Source: Sporolactobacillus vineae DSM 21990 = SL153
GTDB lineage: Bacteria; Bacillota; Bacilli; Bacillales; Sporolactobacillaceae
Direction: 5' to 3'
NCBI RefSeq assembly: GCF_000377985.1
Contig: NZ_KB899042.1
Span: forward strand, 362,784-426,783
DNA: 64,000 bases
The position numbers were made by a program, and so were the translations under genes. The first letter of the stretch is position 1; each line of letters opens with the position of its first letter. Shown here in pieces: positions 1-10,300 of this stretch. Under the pieces are notes generated by a model. It was not told the DNA's origin and searched no databases. It saw only the letters and a list, made by a program, of their open reading frames with translations.

Positions 1-455
1 TCCGTCCGGCGAAGCGGCGGTTTAGGCACCACCCATCCTTCGGCGAATGCGTGTTCAATGATCGACCGCTCCACGGACTTGATCGATACCGGGTCACTGA
101 CAATTCCGGCCGTGCAGGACCCTTCACAGGGGGCCGGACAGGCTCGGGAGGTGAATTCCGGGAAATTATTCGTTTTAATCAGCCGATCATAAGCTTCCCG
201 CCAGAGGCCACGATAAACGAGATCGTTCCACTCCGGAATCAGGTTATGAATCGGGCACCCTGTTGTCCCCCGGTTCAGAACCGTACCGATCTGACAATAA
301 GGCGTGCCGCAGTCCATGCACCGGGCAGCCTGCTGCCTGACCTCCGCCTCCGGCATGACAAGCCGATACTCATCCCAGTCCTGAATTCTCTTCAGCGGCT
401 TGCGTTCACTCTGATTGCGTTTCTCTATATTCAGAAAACCCATTAATTGTCCCAT
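1..455 (-). CDS. gltD: Glutamate synthase small subunit, N-terminal part (cut by window edge)
   Basis: The minus strand is open from an ATG at 455 to the window edge (151 codons, no stop). The product starts [13 protein letters not shown], like Bacillus GltD, and contains the cysteine sets [11 protein letters not shown] and CPAPCEGSC that bind the 4Fe-4S clusters of this family. GltD is the NADPH-oxidising flavoprotein that passes electrons to GltB for glutamate formation from 2-oxoglutarate and glutamine in the cytoplasm. It lies 37 bp after gltB on the same strand, so the two are probably one operon. The start has an AAAGGG-type ribosome site about 11 nt upstream; a second ATG at 443 is possible. 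The C-terminal FAD/NADPH part lies outside the window. Confidence 0.93.
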   Translation of the reverse strand, partial: MGQLMGFLNIEKRNQSERKPLKRIQDWDEYRLVMPEAEVRQQAARCMDCGTPYCQIGTVLNRGTTGCPIHNLIPEWNDLVYRGLWREAYDRLIKTNNFPEFTSRACPAPCEGSCTAGIVSDPVSIKSVERSIIEHAFAEGWVVPKPPLRRT

Positions 456-492
456 TGTTTCTGCGACACCCTTTCAAACTTGATCCCTTTGT

Positions 493-3400
493 TCATACCG
501 GCTGATAATCCGTTGTTCTGGCGGTCAGTTTCCCTGCCTTTTTCAGATAGAAAGCCGCTTCCGTCGCCTTCTCTTCGCTGAATCCTTCAGACTCGTAGCT
601 GCTGATCTGACGAAGAATGGCTTCATAATCACGGGGAATGATCTTAATCATCCGTCTGGCCGTATCCTGCCAGTTGTCCAGCGCCTTCTTGGCTTTCGGA
701 CTTCCGGTAAGATCCAGATGGCGGCTGAGCAGTGTATAGACATCTGCCTGTTCCGTCTTGCCCGTCAGTTGTTCAATATTGACCAGTTCCCTGTTGATGT
801 GTGCCAGCACCGGATCGGCTTTGCCGTCGGGCAGAATATAGGCGGTTCCGCCCGACATGCCGGCAGCGAAGTTTCTGCCAATCGCCCCGAGAATGACCAC
901 CTTGCCTCCGGTCATATATTCGCACCCGTTTTCACCGACGCCTTCAACGACGGCATTTGCACCGCTGTTACGCACGCAGAACCGTCCGCCGGCCGTACCG
1001 CGGATATAGGCCTCGCCGGATGTCGCCCCAAAGAAGGCAACATTCCCGATCATTGCCTGGGAATCCATCGGCACCCCGACAACTTCCGTCGACTTAATGA
1101 CCACTTTGCCTCCGGACAGGCCTTTTCCTACATAGTCGTTGGCATCACCTGTCAGGAACATCGTCACGCCTTTCGGGATAAACGAAGCAAAACTCTGGCC
1201 GGCACTGCCTGTAAATGACAGATTAATCGTATCTTCGGGAAGTCCTCTCCCCGCCGTGGACTTGGAAATAACATAGCCGAGCGTTGTTCCTACCGTCCGG
1301 TCTGAATTTTTCAGTTTATAAGAAAGTGTGATCGGCTTTTTGCTCCCGATGGTTTCCAGACATTGAGAAATCAGATTGCGCTCGTCAAAGCGGCGTTCGA
1401 GGTGATGATCCTGAGCGCGGGCAAAATGGCGTTTGGAAACGTCGCTCTCCGCCTGATAGAGAAGATCGGAAAGATCAAGATATTTCGCTTTCCAGTGGCT
1501 GTGCACATTCTTCTTAATGCGAAGGAGATGAGCCTCTCCGACAACATCTTCAAGTTTATGGTAGCCGAGATTAGCCAGCTGTTCGCGGATATCCTGAGCG
1601 ATAAAGCGCATCAGATGAACTATATAATCGGGACTGCCGCTGAAATGTTTGCGCAGCTCCGGATTCTGAGTTGCGATCCCGACAGGACAAGTATCCAGAT
1701 TGCACTGACGCATCATCACACAGCCAAGCACAATCAGAGGTACGGTGGCAAACCCGAATTCTTCGGCACCGAGACAGGCGGCAATCAGCACGTCGCGTCC
1801 CGTCATCAGTTTCCCGTCGGTTTCCAGCCGGACTCGATCACGCAAACCGTTTTTCATCAAAGTCTGGTGAGCTTCCGCAAGGCCGAGTTCCCAGGGAAGT
1901 CCGGCATGCTGGATACTCGTTTTGGCTGCGGCACCCGTCCCGCCGTCATGGCCGCTGATCAGGATCACATCCGCCTTGCCTTTGGCCACACCGGCGGCAA
2001 TCGTGCCGACGCCGCCCTTGGCAACCAGTTTCACACTGATCCTTGCCTTCGGATTGCTCGACTTCAGGTCGTAAATCAATTGCGCCAGATCTTCAATTGA
2101 ATAAATATCATGATGCGGCGGCGGCGAGATCAGTGCCACACCGGTTGTCGCGCGGCGCGTATGCGCGATCCACGGATACACTTTTCCGGCCGGCAGCATC
2201 CCGCCTTCTCCAGGTTTGGCACCCTGAGCCATTTTAATCTGCAGCTCCGCTGCCTCAGACAGGTAATAACTCGTGACACCAAAGCGTGCCGAAGCAACCT
2301 GTTTGATCGCACTGCGGCGCCAGTCGCCATTGCTTTCGGGAATAAAGCGGTCGGGGTCTTCGCCGCCTTCACCGCTGTTGCTCTTCCCGCCGATCCGATT
2401 CATGGCGATTGCCAGTGCTTCATGTGCCTCTTTGCTGATGGAACCATAAGACATGGCACCGGTCTTAAATCTTTTCATAATGCTTTCTACCGGTTCTACT
2501 TCGTCAAGCGGGATCGGCTGGCGGTCCCGTTCGAATGTCAACAGGCTGCGAATTGTCGAAAACGGTGCATCGTTCACCATTTCCGCATAATCTTTATAAA
2601 GTTTATAATCATTTCTGCGCGTTGCCTGCTGAATCATATGAACAATCAAAGGTTCGATTTTATGCTGCTCTCCGCCCTGGCGCCATTGCATGCTGCTGCC
2701 TGGATCGAGCGTCTTCAGATTGCCCAGTTTCAGTTCTTTTGTCGCCTGATGATGGCGCAGCAGGGATTCTTCCGCGATTTCCGGAAGCCCAATGCCGCCG
2801 ATCTGCGAAACGGTGCCTTTAAAATATTTATTGACCACCTTGTCAGACAGGCCAAGCGCTTCGAATGTCTGCGCCCCCCGATAACTCTGAATGGAGGAGA
2901 TACCGACCTTCGACATGATTTTAATAATGCCGCGCAGCAGCGCGTTGATATAATTTTTCTCTGCTTCTGCCTCACTGATCTTGAGGTGACCGGTTTCCTT
3001 TAGCTCAGAAACCGACTGAAGTGCCAGATAAGGATGCACGGCTCCGGCCCCGTAGCCAAACAGCATCGCCACCTGATGGCTGTCTCTGGGCTCTCCGGAA
3101 TCAACGATCAGGCTGACTTGTGTCCGCGTGCCGCTCTCAACTAAATGGTGGTGTACGGCGCTGATGGCAAGCAGCGACGGCATCGGCACTTCTTGTTCAT
3201 TGGCATCGCGATCCGACAGAATAATGATCGATGCACCGTTGTGGATCAACTGATCCGTTTTCAGAATCAACTGATCCAGAGCGACGGAAAGCCCGTTCCT
3301 GCCCTGATCCGCCGGGAAGAGAGTCTTGACGACCACGGTCTTAATGCCCTGGTGCTGAATCGCCCGGAATGTGGCGCGGTCGAGAACCGGCTGACTGAGC

Positions 3401-5046
3401 CGGATCTGCTTCGTTACATGTTTCAGCGGATCAAGCAGATTGACCTGCGGACCGATCCAGGAGATGGTCGACATGACCCAGGCTTCACGAACCGCGTCAA
3501 TCGGCGGGTTCGTGACCTGAGAAAACCATTGTTTGAAATAGTCAAAGAGCAGCTGCTGTTTCTTTGAAAGCACAGCCAGCGGCGTGTCGTTGCCCATCGC
3601 ACCGGTTGATTCTTTCCCGGTTTCCGCCATCGGCAGGATACCCTTAATCAGATCTTCGTACGTATAGCTGTGCATTTTCTGCTGATAAAGCCGGAGAGCG
3701 CCCTGTACTTTTTCAGGTTCGGCCGGTGCCTCTTTAATCCGGATCACCGTATCATCAAGAATGCGGCGGTAGTCCTCTTCGGCGGAAATCTGTTTTTTAA
3801 GTTCATCGCTGGGTATGATCCGGCCTTTTTCCGTATCAATCAGCAGCAACTGGCCGGGTTTGAGATGACATCGCTCGCGAATATCGGAAGCTTCCAGGTC
3901 GGCGACACCGACTTCAGAAGAGAAAACAACTTTGTCATCATTCGTTATATAGTAACGTGCCGGACGGAGACCGTTGCGGTCGAGAATGGCACCGATCTGT
4001 TTGCCGTTACAGAAGCCCAGCGCCATAGGGCCGTCCCACGGTTCCATCATCCGGCTGTGAAATTCGTAGAAATCGTGGAGATCATCCGGCAATTCGGACT
4101 GTTTCTCCCATGGTTCAGGAACCATCATCATAATGGCATGCGGCAGCGAATAGCCATGATAGGTGAGAAACTCAAGCACATTATCGAAAATGGCCGAGTC
4201 GCTGCCGTCAGGATCGATAATCTGCGGCAATCGGCCGCCGGCGAGACGTTTTGCCTTTGCATTAAACCAGCTCATATTGCCGCGTATGGTATTGATTTCG
4301 CCATTGTGCACGATCATTCGGTTCGGATGTGCCCGCCGCCAGCTGGGAAATGTATTTGTGCTGTACCGTGAGTGGACTAACGCCACGGCCGACACAAAAC
4401 GCGGATCCTGCAGATCGGTATAGAAGGCCGAAACTTCTTTGGCCCGGAGCATGCCCTTGTAGACCAGCGTCTGACTGGACAGGCTGGCAACATATATTTC
4501 ATCTCTCAGTTTGGCTTCAATGGCTTTTCTTAAATGAAAAAGCTCTATATCCAGCGTATGCCCCGCATCATGACTGGCTGTTCCGATAAACATCTGATAC
4601 ATAAACGGCGCCTTGCTGCGGGCAAGCGGTGTAATTTCATTTTCATTCACCGGGACTTCACGTTCTCCATAAAGCCGGAGGTTTCGTGATGCAATGCATG
4701 CTTTGATTTTCCCAATAGCAACAAGTCTGCTCGATCGGTCCTGCGGCAGAAAAAACATGCCGACGCCATAATGTCCGGATTCAGGAAGCGGAAAAGTGCA
4801 GACTGCCTGAAAATAGCGGTCCGGGATCTGCACGAGAATACCGGCACCGTCGCCTGTTTTTCCATCCGCCGCCTTACCGGCACGGTGGTCAAGCCTCGAT
4901 AGCATTTCCAGGGCGGTTTTCACCACATCATTCGATGCCCGGCCCTTAATATCCGCATAGAGACCGATCCCGCAGGAATCATGCTCAAACTCCGGCCGAT
5001 AAAGGCCTTCTGCAGCTTTGACTTTCGCCTTACTGTTCGCCATCAT
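493..5046 (-). CDS. gltB: Glutamate synthase large subunit
   Basis: A 1517-residue protein, the usual length for the family (gltA in Bacillus naming). After a short propeptide the class II amidotransferase domain begins at Cys25 (HDSCGIG), the nucleophile that releases ammonia from glutamine. The FMN/synthase domain follows in the second half, with the 3Fe-4S cysteines in CNLDTCPVG near residues 1107-1118, then a Gly-rich GXGXG beta-helix from about residue 1270 to the C-terminus. It works with the adjoining GltD. The gene begins ATGATG with a GGAAGGATG ribosome site. A sigma-A type promoter is visible about 160 bp upstream. No divergent gltC regulator is present next to it, unlike Bacillus subtilis. 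Confidence 0.97.
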   Translation of the reverse strand: MMANSKAKVKAAEGLYRPEFEHDSCGIGLYADIKGRASNDVVKTALEMLSRLDHRAGKAADGKTGDGAGILVQIPDRYFQAVCTFPLPESGHYGVGMFFLPQDRSSRLVAIGKIKACIASRNLRLYGEREVPVNENEITPLARSKAPFMYQMFIGTASHDAGHTLDIELFHLRKAIEAKLRDEIYVASLSSQTLVYKGMLRAKEVSAFYTDLQDPRFVSAVALVHSRYSTNTFPSWRRAHPNRMIVHNGEINTIRGNMSWFNAKAKRLAGGRLPQIIDPDGSDSAIFDNVLEFLTYHGYSLPHAIMMMVPEPWEKQSELPDDLHDFYEFHSRMMEPWDGPMALGFCNGKQIGAILDRNGLRPARYYITNDDKVVFSSEVGVADLEASDIRERCHLKPGQLLLIDTEKGRIIPSDELKKQISAEEDYRRILDDTVIRIKEAPAEPEKVQGALRLYQQKMHSYTYEDLIKGILPMAETGKESTGAMGNDTPLAVLSKKQQLLFDYFKQWFSQVTNPPIDAVREAWVMSTISWIGPQVNLLDPLKHVTKQIRLSQPVLDRATFRAIQHQGIKTVVVKTLFPADQGRNGLSVALDQLILKTDQLIHNGASIIILSDRDANEQEVPMPSLLAISAVHHHLVESGTRTQVSLIVDSGEPRDSHQVAMLFGYGAGAVHPYLALQSVSELKETGHLKISEAEAEKNYINALLRGIIKIMSKVGISSIQSYRGAQTFEALGLSDKVVNKYFKGTVSQIGGIGLPEIAEESLLRHHQATKELKLGNLKTLDPGSSMQWRQGGEQHKIEPLIVHMIQQATRRNDYKLYKDYAEMVNDAPFSTIRSLLTFERDRQPIPLDEVEPVESIMKRFKTGAMSYGSISKEAHEALAIAMNRIGGKSNSGEGGEDPDRFIPESNGDWRRSAIKQVASARFGVTSYYLSEAAELQIKMAQGAKPGEGGMLPAGKVYPWIAHTRRATTGVALISPPPHHDIYSIEDLAQLIYDLKSSNPKARISVKLVAKGGVGTIAAGVAKGKADVILISGHDGGTGAAAKTSIQHAGLPWELGLAEAHQTLMKNGLRDRVRLETDGKLMTGRDVLIAACLGAEEFGFATVPLIVLGCVMMRQCNLDTCPVGIATQNPELRKHFSGSPDYIVHLMRFIAQDIREQLANLGYHKLEDVVGEAHLLRIKKNVHSHWKAKYLDLSDLLYQAESDVSKRHFARAQDHHLERRFDERNLISQCLETIGSKKPITLSYKLKNSDRTVGTTLGYVISKSTAGRGLPEDTINLSFTGSAGQSFASFIPKGVTMFLTGDANDYVGKGLSGGKVVIKSTEVVGVPMDSQAMIGNVAFFGATSGEAYIRGTAGGRFCVRNSGANAVVEGVGENGCEYMTGGKVVILGAIGRNFAAGMSGGTAYILPDGKADPVLAHINRELVNIEQLTGKTEQADVYTLLSRHLDLTGSPKAKKALDNWQDTARRMIKIIPRDYEAILRQISSYESEGFSEEKATEAAFYLKKAGKLTARTTDYQPV

Positions 5047-5179
5047 TAAAATGTCATCCTTCCCTCTGTCCTGTCTGTTCTTCTCTCAGTCCCGCGTCAT
5101 CGATTGTCTCATCATTGCCACTTTTCAGAAAACATTTTCTATGTTTGTATTCCTGTTGTCCGAAAAGTATGGTAATTAT

Positions 5180-5209
5180 ATTTTACACTTTTTGCCCCTC
5201 TTTTTTCAA
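5180..5209 (-). promoter_or_regulatory. Candidate gltB promoter
   Basis: On the minus strand TTGAAA (5204-5209) is followed after 18 bp by TAAAAT (5180-5185); a second -10-like TATAAT overlaps downstream at 5175-5180. This gives a leader of about 125 nt before gltB. No riboswitch motif was recognised in the leader. Confidence 0.45.
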
Positions 5210-5220
5210 TAATTAGACCT

Positions 5221-5258
5221 AAAAACGTCCCGCGACCCCTGATTTGAGGTCCCGGGAC
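5221..5258 (-). terminator. Rho-independent terminator of lipM-lipA
   Basis: An 11-bp stem with one mismatch (GTCCCGGGACC with GGTCGCGGGAC, minus strand) is followed by GTTTTT. It lies 33 bp after the lipA stop codon and separates lipA from the gltB promoter. Confidence 0.8.
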
Positions 5259-5290
5259 ATTCTGTTTTCGACAGGTTGCGCCATTGAATT

Positions 5291-6214
5291 TCAGTTTTCA
5301 GCTTTCATTTCTTCGGTGATCAGCCGGTCATGTCTCCGGCGTGACTCCGCACCGACCTGTTCATCCGCATGATAAGAGGAACGGGCAAGTGGACCGGCTT
5401 CGCAAAATTTAAAGCCTTTTTTCAGGGCAATCTTGCGAAGTTCATTAAATTCTTCCGGTGTATAGTAGCGAACCACATCAAGATGCTTCCGGGTCGGCTG
5501 AAGATACTGCCCGATCACCATGATGTCGACATGGTTTTCCAGCAGGTCGTCCATCGTCTGAAGAATTTCCTCTTTCGTTTCACCGAGCCCGACCATGATG
5601 CTCGATTTCACGGGTGTATCAGGACTGATTTCTTTGACTCTTCTGAGTACCGACAGAGAGCGGTCATAAGTGGCAATCGCGCGAACCCTCCTGGTTAGCC
5701 TCCGGACCGTTTCGATATTGTGGTCGAATATATCCGGTTTGGCATCCATCAGCGTCTTGATACTGTCGTCGTCCCCTTTCATATCCGAAGGGAGTACTTC
5801 GATCGTGCAATAAGGCACTTTTCTGCGGATCGCCCGGATGGTTTCCGCAAACACGCCGGCACCGCCGTCATTCAGATCGTCTCTGGCAACCGCTGTGACG
5901 ACGACATGGCGCAGCCCCATTTTTTTCACTGAATCCGCCACACGCTCCGGTTCCCTTAGATCCAGTTCCGTCGGGCGGCCGGTTTTCACTGCGCAAAATC
6001 TGCAGCCGCGTGTGCAAATATCGCCGAGAATCATAAATGTCGCGGTTCGTCGGGCGGCCCAGCATTCATGAATGTTCGGGCATCTGGCTTCTTCGCAGAC
6101 CGTGTGCAGCCGTTCTTCGCGAATCAGTGTCTTAATCTCGCGGTAATCCTGGTTAGTATCCAGCCTGATTTTCAGCCATTCGGGTTTTCTTAGATATTTG
6201 CCATGTCTCTCCAT
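5291..6214 (-). CDS. lipA: Lipoyl synthase
   Basis: A 307-residue radical-SAM enzyme that inserts two sulfur atoms into protein-bound octanoyl groups to make lipoyl cofactors for 2-oxoacid dehydrogenases and GcvH. The auxiliary cluster cysteines Cys40, Cys45 and Cys51 ([12 protein letters not shown]) and the radical-SAM triad Cys67, Cys71 and Cys74 (CTRGCRFC) are all present, as is the C-terminal RSSYHADE region with the conserved serine. The length matches Bacillus LipA (about 298). It lies 30 bp after lipM on the same strand, so octanoyl transfer and sulfur insertion are probably co-transcribed. Confidence 0.97.
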   Translation of the reverse strand: MERHGKYLRKPEWLKIRLDTNQDYREIKTLIREERLHTVCEEARCPNIHECWAARRTATFMILGDICTRGCRFCAVKTGRPTELDLREPERVADSVKKMGLRHVVVTAVARDDLNDGGAGVFAETIRAIRRKVPYCTIEVLPSDMKGDDDSIKTLMDAKPDIFDHNIETVRRLTRRVRAIATYDRSLSVLRRVKEISPDTPVKSSIMVGLGETKEEILQTMDDLLENHVDIMVIGQYLQPTRKHLDVVRYYTPEEFNELRKIALKKGFKFCEAGPLARSSYHADEQVGAESRRRHDRLITEEMKAEN

Positions 6215-6244
6215 TGCCTGTGCCTCCTCAGCCGTTTTGGAACT

Positions 6245-7066
6245 TCAACGTGAAAAATTCCAGGATTCTGATTCATATTTTGACCGGGCCAGCGCGTTCA
6301 CCGACCGGTCTTCATCCACGGTCAGTTCTGATTTTTTCAGTTCGATACCAAGCCCTTTCTCAAATCCATGATAAAAGGCTTTTCCAACTTCCTCAAGCGT
6401 CAGTTTTCGACCGGTCAGTTCCTCAAGTGTAACTGCTTTGCCGCCAAAAGCCTGCTGTGCCCTGTCCCGGACCCTTGCCGACGGATAAGAAAAGCAGTCG
6501 AATAATTTTCCGTCATCAACAGATAACGGGATCGATCCGTGCTGCAGGATCATTCCCTTTCGCCGGGTCTGGGAACTTCCCGCAGCTTTACGGCCCTCAA
6601 CGACCAGTTCATACCATGAGGCTTCTTCAAAACATACAGGCGAATGAGATTTTTGACTCTTACGCTCCGGTATCGCCAGTTCCGCATGCAGATGCAGCGC
6701 CCTGAACCCTTCAAGCAGTCCTGCCGACAGCACGCGGTAAGCACCGACTACGGATGTCGGCATGTCGGGGTAGTCTTCCGGAAGAATAACACTGTAGGTC
6801 AGTTCATGATCATGAAGTACAGCGAGTCCTCCGGTCAGCCTCCGGACCAGACGGACCCCACGCTTTTTCAGCCCCTCACGGCTGATCCGGCCGCGGGTTT
6901 TCTGGAAATAGCCGATGGACAGTCCAGGAGGATCCCACTGATAAAAGCGCAGGATCGGCCGCCTGCTGCCGGAAGCTTCCCGGTCAAGGAGATACTCGTC
7001 CAGCGCCATATTATAGGACGGCGTGTGACAACCGGAATCAATGAAAAGCCAGGTCCTTTGACGCAT
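6245..7066 (-). CDS. lipM: Octanoyl-[GcvH]:protein N-octanoyltransferase (LipM type)
   Basis: The 273-residue protein resembles Bacillus LipM along its length: FIDSG near the N-terminus, RRLTGG and HDHELTYSVI in the acyl-binding part, and Cys145 in VCFEEASWYELVVEGRK, the acyl-thioester cysteine. It moves octanoate from acyl carrier protein to GcvH, starting lipoate synthesis. I chose ATG 7066 because a GGGGGG-containing ribosome site lies about 10 nt upstream and the family starts MxxxTWRFIDSG here; an in-frame upstream start at 7099 has no such support. No lipL (amidotransferase) gene is nearby, so the relay enzyme must be elsewhere. The promoter contains a cre-like site. Confidence 0.93.
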   Translation of the reverse strand: MRQRTWLFIDSGCHTPSYNMALDEYLLDREASGSRRPILRFYQWDPPGLSIGYFQKTRGRISREGLKKRGVRLVRRLTGGLAVLHDHELTYSVILPEDYPDMPTSVVGAYRVLSAGLLEGFRALHLHAELAIPERKSQKSHSPVCFEEASWYELVVEGRKAAGSSQTRRKGMILQHGSIPLSVDDGKLFDCFSYPSARVRDRAQQAFGGKAVTLEELTGRKLTLEEVGKAFYHGFEKGLGIELKKSELTVDEDRSVNALARSKYESESWNFSR

Positions 7067-7150
7067 AATGTTTTGCCCCCCTGCTGTCTTTCGAAACAAT
7101 GCGGTCGCGGACGGCTGTTTTGTTTCTGTGAATCTGTAACTTCAGCTTTT

Positions 7151-7179
7151 ATCATATCAGGAAAACGATTACAGTGTAA
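7151..7179 (-). promoter_or_regulatory. Candidate lipM promoter with cre-like site in the spacer
   Basis: On the minus strand a -10 TATGAT (7151-7156) is preceded after 17 bp by a weak -35 TTACAC (7174-7179). The spacer itself (7160-7173) reads TGTAATCGTTTTCC, which fits 13 of 14 positions of the CcpA consensus TGWAANCGNTNWCA. CcpA bound here would block RNA polymerase (inference). Confidence 0.5.
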
Positions 7180-7252
7180 GGGTTGAGAGGGGAAATAGTC
7201 CGATTAATTTTCCCTCAGCCGGTCTCAGAACAGACTTCCGTCTCTGCAAGGA

Positions 7253-7285
7253 TTGATACCATTGTAACCGGCGGTATGCTACAAT
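7253..7285 (+). promoter_or_regulatory. Candidate promoter of the SNF2-SWIM operon
   Basis: TTGATA (7253-7258) is followed after 16 bp by TATGCT (7275-7280), with an overlapping TACAAT (7280-7285). It would start RNA near 7290, consistent with translation from a start downstream of that point. Confidence 0.4.
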
Positions 7286-7378
7286 TAAAGGATGGCGTTT
7301 TGGCGCAGTCATTCCGTTTTTCTGCGTCATGAACGAAGCAAAAAAGGATTGTCCAGCGTGAAGGGAAGCGTCTCATTA

Positions 7379-10300
7379 ATGGTGCGTTATCTGCAAATTA
7401 CATTTTTACCGCACATGGAAAACGGATGGAACTTCTTCATCTGGCTGACGGATGAAGCCGGGTCAGCACTTCCCTTCCCGGACAGCAGCAACAAACCGCA
7501 GGAGCGTCCGGCCGGTGAAGCCGATGATTCAGTTTTGCCAGTAGGTGTAAAATTGACCGGCGAGTCGAACGATCTTTTCGTATCCGGCCGGCTCATGACC
7601 ATGCAAAGTGTCTTTCATCTGATTCAGGAACAGAACGGCGAATGCGGTGAGAGCGATATCCGTCCCGGACGGACTTTTCAGTGGCTCAAACGGATCGCAT
7701 CTGCACTTGAAGTACTGCTGGAGGGCGGACATTTCTATCCCTATTTTTATCATCTTGACGATCATCATCATGATGTCCTTTATTTCTGCCAGTGGATGCC
7801 CGAAGCGCATTTTCTTATAGAAAGCGGCTTGTTTGCCGGATGGCTGAATTCACTGCCGCACCTGGCATTTACATTAGATGCGCTGCAGGACGAAAAGACA
7901 AGCCAATGGCTCTATCTGCTGATCATCTTCTGGACCGGTGAACTGGTCCGCGGCGGAGCTCCGGCGGTTCCCGATACTATTTTGGAAAAAAATCTTTCAT
8001 TTTCAAAGGAAGAAACTGAGGCCGTATTGCGTGAACGGCTGCCGTTTGCGTATTACGGATCACCCTGGCTGATCGTAAGCGACCCGGAATCTGTGAAAAA
8101 AGCCAACGCGCTGGAAACAGAACTGACGGCATGGGTACACCCTGCCGCCGGCGGCAAGTACCCCGCCTGGACCAGAGCGCTGCTGGACGACCGGCGGGCA
8201 TGGCTCACCGATCATTTCTCCCCGGATCGTGTTCAGGTGCTCCTGAACCCATCCGACGAAGATGATCCTTTTTCAGAGGACGCCGTCTGGGAGTGTGAAA
8301 CAGTCGTCGCCGGCGAGCAGAACAGGACAAAGCAGAAGCGGCCGCTGCACGATTTTATTGTCCGGTCGCCGATTGAAAGCCGGATCTGGCTGGATAAAAA
8401 GATCCATCAGCTAAACGGTTCGGTCCCGGATCTCATTTTGGATCTGCTGGATCAGAAACCGCAGCGGCTGCTGTCCACCGACCAATTTTCACAATTGCTT
8501 GCCAGTCGTGAGCCATTGGCGTCCGCCGGAATTGACCTTGTTTTCGCCAACGACCTGAAAATTGATGAGGAAGCGTCGCCGGTATCGGTCAGTCTCGAGC
8601 TGGAACCCGACAAACCCGACGGAAAGTCTCTGTTCACACTGAACGCCCTGATTCACTATAACTGGCGGATCTCGGTCGGAGAAATCAACCTTACCGCGGA
8701 GGAATTTCGACAACTCGTCCAAAAAAATCAGTCATTCATCCGGCGCGGCAACCGGTGGATTCACCTGCCGATCAGCCAGATGGTCCGGGCTTATACGGAA
8801 ATGGACGATACACTGCACCTTTTCCATGGGAAAGCGGATGTCGCCGGTGCTCTTCGCCTGGATACCCTCAACCGTAGAAAAAGAGATCCCCGGATTCGCA
8901 TTCAGTTAACGCCGGATCTGGAGAATTATATAAATCGAATCATCCGTAAGCCGGCAAAATCGATCGCCGTCCCGGCTGAATTTATCGGAAAACTGCGCCC
9001 CTATCAAAAGAAGGGATTCACCTGGCTGGTCAATCTTCGTCGTCAGCGTGTCGGCGGCTGTCTCGCCGACGATATGGGGCTGGGGAAAACGGTCCAGGCC
9101 ATCGCTTATCTGGACTATTGCCGGAATCTGCCCCTTGCAGGGATGCCGAAAGGCGGCATCGTCGGGCCGGCACTGGTCATTTGTCCGACCTCACTTGTCG
9201 CCAACTGGAAACATGAATGCGGCACCTTCTCACCGGAACTCAGGCTGTATATTCATCACGGATCTTCCCGGCTCCGCGGAGAAGAACTGATTCACCGGCT
9301 CGGCGAATGTGACGTCATGATCACCAGCTACGCCCTGTATACCAAAGAGTCTGAATTTCTGAATCCGGTGTACTGGAAAAGTGTCATTCTTGACGAAGCG
9401 CAGGCCATCAAGAATCCGCGGGCTCAGAAGACCCGGGCACTGAGAAAAATCCATTGTGCCCATCGGCTCGTCCTGACCGGCACACCCATTGAGAACCACC
9501 TGGAAGAACTATGGTCGATCATGGATTTCCTGAATCCCGGCTATCTTGGGTCACTCGATCACTTCCGCCGGCAGTATGTCCGTCCGGTTGAAAAAAAAGA
9601 CAATCGGGTGAAAATGAACGAGCTGACACGGATGATCCAGCCGTTTCTCCTGCGCAGAGAAAAAACGGATAAGCGGATCATCCGCGATCTGCCGGACAAG
9701 TTTGAAGCAAAGAAATCCTGTTTCCTGAGTAAAGATCAGGCATCGCTCTACCAGAACGTGGTCGACCGGCTCGCACGCAGCGTGACTGCCTCTTCGGGAA
9801 TACGGAGAAAAGGGCTGATTCTCTCGGCGCTGACAAAATTGAAACAGATCTGCGACCATCCCGCATTGCTTGCCGGTGAAGCGGGTGAAGATAAAAAATC
9901 CGGAAAGCTGGAGCTGTTTTTCAGTTTGCTTGATCCGCTCTTCAAACATCAGGAAAAAGTGCTCGTGTTTACACAATATGTCAAAATGGGCAAGCTCCTG
10001 ATGCGCGAGACACGGAAGCGTTATCCGGATGCAGATGTTTTCTTTCTTTACGGCGGGCTGAACGCCGAACAGCGGTCCGCACTGATTCAGCGTTTTCAGT
10101 CGGAGACGCACCGGAAAACATTGTTCATCCTGTCACTCAAAGCAGGAGGGCTGGGGATCAACCTGACGGCCGCAGGTTATGTCTTTCATTATGATCGCTG
10201 GTGGAATCCGGCTGTCGAAGAACAGGCCACCGACCGGGCTTACCGGATCGGGCAGGAACGAAATGTCCACGTCTACAAACTGATTTGTGAGGGAACTCTG

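Noticed and set aside
718..4589. Many long plus-strand reading frames opposite gltB (for example 1363-2100, 2110-3003, 3670-4371)
   Set aside because: They mirror the codon structure of gltB on the other strand, have no ribosome sites and resemble no family.
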